Shown: positions 62,109 to 64,000 of the stretch, in pieces
How positions within the stretch are numbered: position 1 is the first letter of the stretch
Layout: each line of letters starts with the position of its first letter
Origin: Pseudomonas eucalypticola
GTDB lineage: Bacteria; Pseudomonadota; Gammaproteobacteria; Pseudomonadales; Pseudomonadaceae
Direction of reading: 5' to 3'
Length of the DNA: 64,000 nucleotides
Assembly: GCF_013374995.1 (NCBI RefSeq)
Contig: NZ_CP056030.1
Span: forward strand, 1,706,501 to 1,770,500
Notes under the pieces: model-generated
What the model was told of the DNA's origin: nothing
Seen by the model: only the letters and a program-made list of their open reading frames with translations
The model's database searches: none
Made by a program: the position numbers and the translations under genes

Positions 62109-63580
62109 GCGGCAATTCTTTACGCAACCGGTTCAGCCTGGTGTTCCTGGCCATGAGCCTGGCCGGCTGCGCCAATTTCCACGGCCTCGATACCTCGGGC
62201 GTCGCCACTGATGCAAAAACCCTTCACGCCGACGCCACGCTCAAGGGCGTGACCCTGTCGCCGGCCGCATGGCCGCGGGCCGATTGGTGGAAGAGCCTGG
62301 GCGATGACCAGCTCGACGGCCTGATTCGCGAAGCATTGCGCGACAGCCCCGACATGCAGGTGGCCGCGGCCCGTGCCCACCAGGCCGACGCCGCCGCTTA
62401 CGCCGCCGATGCCGCGCGCATGCCCACCCTGGATGCCCAGGCCGGCGTGACCCGCGAGCGCCTGCCCAAAGTGCAGGACCCGCAAGGCATCGGCGGCCTG
62501 TATGCCACCGTGCGCCAGGCGGACCTGTCGTTCAACTACAACTTCGACCTGTGGGGCGGTCAACGTGACGCCTGGGAAGCGGCCCTGGGCCAGGCCCGTG
62601 CCGCCGAAGTGGACCGCCAGGCCGCGGCCTTGACCCTGGCCGCCGACGTCGCCCGTGCCTACAGCAACCTGGGCCAGGCCTACATCATGTACGACCTGGC
62701 CCAGGACGACCTCAAGCGCACCCAGCAGATGCTCGAACTGGGCCAGCGACGCCTGACGGCGGGTATCGACAGCGACTATCAGTTCCAGCAAACCGAAAGC
62801 CTGGCCGCCAGCTCCCAGGCGTCGGCCGAAGACGCCAGCAAGCGCTTGCAGAGCGCCAAGATCGCCCTGGCCGTGCTGCTGGGCAAAGGTCCGGACCGGG
62901 CTAACGACATCGCTCGCCCCAAGGTGTTGCAACCTGCCGCCGTGGCGTTGCCATCGGTGCTGCCCGCCGAACTGCTGGGCCGTCGCCCCGACCTGGTGGC
63001 TGCCCGCTGGCGCGTGGAAGCGGCGAGCAAGGACGTTGCCGCGAGCAAGACGCGGTTCTACCCCAACCTCAACCTGAGCGCCGCCGCCGGCACCCAGTCG
63101 CTGTTGGGTGATGCCCTGTTCGGCAGCGCCAGCAAGTTCTTCAACATCGCCCCCACGGTGTCGCTGCCGATCTTCGACGGCGGCCGCCTGCGCGCCAGCC
63201 TCGACGCCACCGACGCCGACTACGACCTGGCCGTGGCGCAGTACAACAAGAGCCTGGTGAAGGCCCTCGGCGATGTCAGCGATGCGATCAACCAATTGCA
63301 CGCCATCGACCTGCAGATCAAGGCCCAGCAGCGCGCGGCCAGCATCGCCAAGCAGTCCTTCGACACCGGCACCCTGCGCTATGGCTCGGGTATCGGCAAC
63401 TACGTGGACGTGCTGACCATCGAACAGCAACTGCTGCAGGCACAACGACAACTGGCCAGTCTCAACGCCGAACAGATCGACCTGTCGATCCAGTTGATGC
63501 AGGCCCTGGGCGGTGGTTATCAGGGTGAAGACGTCGCCCAGGCCGCCACCCCTTCCGCACACGCAACGCAGACTGAATAA
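62105..63580 (+). CDS. Outer-membrane efflux channel (NodT/OprM type)
   Basis: A 491-residue outer-membrane factor lipoprotein. The signal peptide ends in a lipobox LAGC with Cys22. Two OEP repeats follow (DDQLDGLIREALRDSPDMQVAAARAHQADAAAYAADAARMP and LLGRRPDLVAARWRVEAASKDVAASKTRFYPNLNLSA), with ADLSFNYNFDLWGGQRD as a typical barrel strand region. It forms the trimeric channel for the EmrAB-type pump whose adaptor gene follows after 14 bp. Confidence 0.95.
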   Translation: MSGNSLRNRFSLVFLAMSLAGCANFHGLDTSGVATDAKTLHADATLKGVTLSPAAWPRADWWKSLGDDQLDGLIREALRDSPDMQVAAARAHQADAAAYAADAARMPTLDAQAGVTRERLPKVQDPQGIGGLYATVRQADLSFNYNFDLWGGQRDAWEAALGQARAAEVDRQAAALTLAADVARAYSNLGQAYIMYDLAQDDLKRTQQMLELGQRRLTAGIDSDYQFQQTESLAASSQASAEDASKRLQSAKIALAVLLGKGPDRANDIARPKVLQPAAVALPSVLPAELLGRRPDLVAARWRVEAASKDVAASKTRFYPNLNLSAAAGTQSLLGDALFGSASKFFNIAPTVSLPIFDGGRLRASLDATDADYDLAVAQYNKSLVKALGDVSDAINQLHAIDLQIKAQQRAASIAKQSFDTGTLRYGSGIGNYVDVLTIEQQLLQAQRQLASLNAEQIDLSIQLMQALGGGYQGEDVAQAATPSAHATQTE

Positions 63581-63594
63581 GCAAGGTATCTGTC

Positions 63595-64000
63595 ATGGCT
63601 ACTGCCTCCGCTACACATGCACCGGACAAGGCTCCGCAATCGGACACCCCCAACGCCGGCAACCCGCGCAAGCGCAAAGTACTGCTGTTCCTTCTGTTGC
63701 TGGTGGTGATCCTGGGTGGCCTCGGCGTATGGGGCTGGTACGAATTGTACGGCCGCTGGAATGAAAGCACCGACGACGCCTATGTGAATGGCAACGTGGT
63801 GGAAATCACCCCGCTGGTCACCGGGACCGTCACCAGCATCGGTGCCGATGACGGTGACCTGGTGCATGCCGGGCAAGTGCTGCTGGAGTTCGACCCGGCC
63901 GACGCCAAGGTCAACCTGCAAAGCGCTCAGGCCAACCTGGCCAAGGCCGTGCGCCAGGTGCGCGGCCTGTACAGCAACGTCGACGGCGCCAAGGCGCAGT
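63595..64000 (+). CDS. HlyD/EmrA-type membrane fusion protein, N-terminal part
   Basis: The frame is open to the right edge, giving 135 residues. A Pro/Ala-rich start MATASATHAPDKAPQ is followed by a single anchor helix (KVLLFLLLLVVILGGLGVWGWYELY, about 28-52), then the lipoyl-like half-motif STDDAYVNGNVVEITPLVTGTV and the start of the coiled coil (AKVNLQSAQANLAKAVRQV). It links the inner-membrane pump, presumably an MFS EmrB-like gene beyond the edge, to the outer-membrane channel. Confidence 0.92.
   Translation, partial: MATASATHAPDKAPQSDTPNAGNPRKRKVLLFLLLLVVILGGLGVWGWYELYGRWNESTDDAYVNGNVVEITPLVTGTVTSIGADDGDLVHAGQVLLEFDPADAKVNLQSAQANLAKAVRQVRGLYSNVDGAKAQ

Overview
The window is chromosomal DNA of a Pseudomonas, most like the P. 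putida group. The evidence is the high-GC coding style, genus-typical proteins (Anr, CcoNOQP-GHIS, Aer, NAD-GDH of about 1,620 residues, TreS of 687 residues, the 1,162-residue SMC), a degenerate REP of the classical P. putida type near 12.0 kb, and a gene order (gntR-smc-zipA-ligA ... dnaX-ybaB ... recR ... apt-anr-hemN-safE-ccoSIHG-ccoPQON ... aer-acnA-rlmM-tusA) that follows, as I remember it, the PA1526-PA1564 stretch of P. aeruginosa. The species cannot be fixed from sequence alone.

Layout. 0-7.4 kb: chromosome maintenance and division (smc, zipA, ligA). 7.5-10.7 kb: trehalose synthase and a zinc metallopeptidase-like protein. 10.8-14.3 kb: ibpA with a sigma-32-type promoter and a ROSE-type RNA thermometer, a 107-bp tandem REP-like array, the 4.5S SRP RNA gene, an IS3-type remnant that truncates a small coupled gene, and a manganese (yybP-ykoY) riboswitch ahead of mntP. 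14.9-21.1 kb: accessory genes (EamA exporter with divergent MocR regulator, a 386-aa unknown, DUF2167, a periplasmic solute-binding protein, a LpxA-like hexapeptide protein). 21.2-26.1 kb: dnaX-ybaB and recR, separated by a 95-bp hairpin array and an oxidoreductase. 26.1-31.4 kb: MFS exporter, apt, the oxygen sensor anr, and hemN, with perfect ANR boxes ahead of both anr and hemN. 31-39 kb: one cbb3 oxidase operon (ccoNOQP) with its assembly operon (ccoGHIS). 39.5-47.5 kb: hydrolase, aerotaxis receptor aer, acnA, rlmM, tusA and two less known genes. 47.8-52.7 kb: NAD-glutamate dehydrogenase.

52.9-56.3 kb is the most unusual part. Five diverged paralogs of an unrecognised protein family of about 155-175 residues lie together: three in a row on the plus strand, then a divergent pair. 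They are followed by a 477-bp fold-back element with 163-bp inverted arms and an apparent 8-bp A-tract target duplication. After that come acnB, a second smaller fold-back repeat, DUF1289, a tandem universal stress protein, miaE, and a MarR-controlled multidrug efflux operon that runs off the right edge.

How the genes work together: Anr senses oxygen loss and very probably activates itself and hemN (anaerobic haem synthesis); the cbb3 oxidase and its copper and haem assembly factors use that haem for respiration at low oxygen; Aer steers cells by redox state; AcnA, AcnB and NAD-GDH feed the TCA cycle. The many palindromic repeats, the IS remnant and the paralog cluster mark the points where a conserved backbone has been remodelled.
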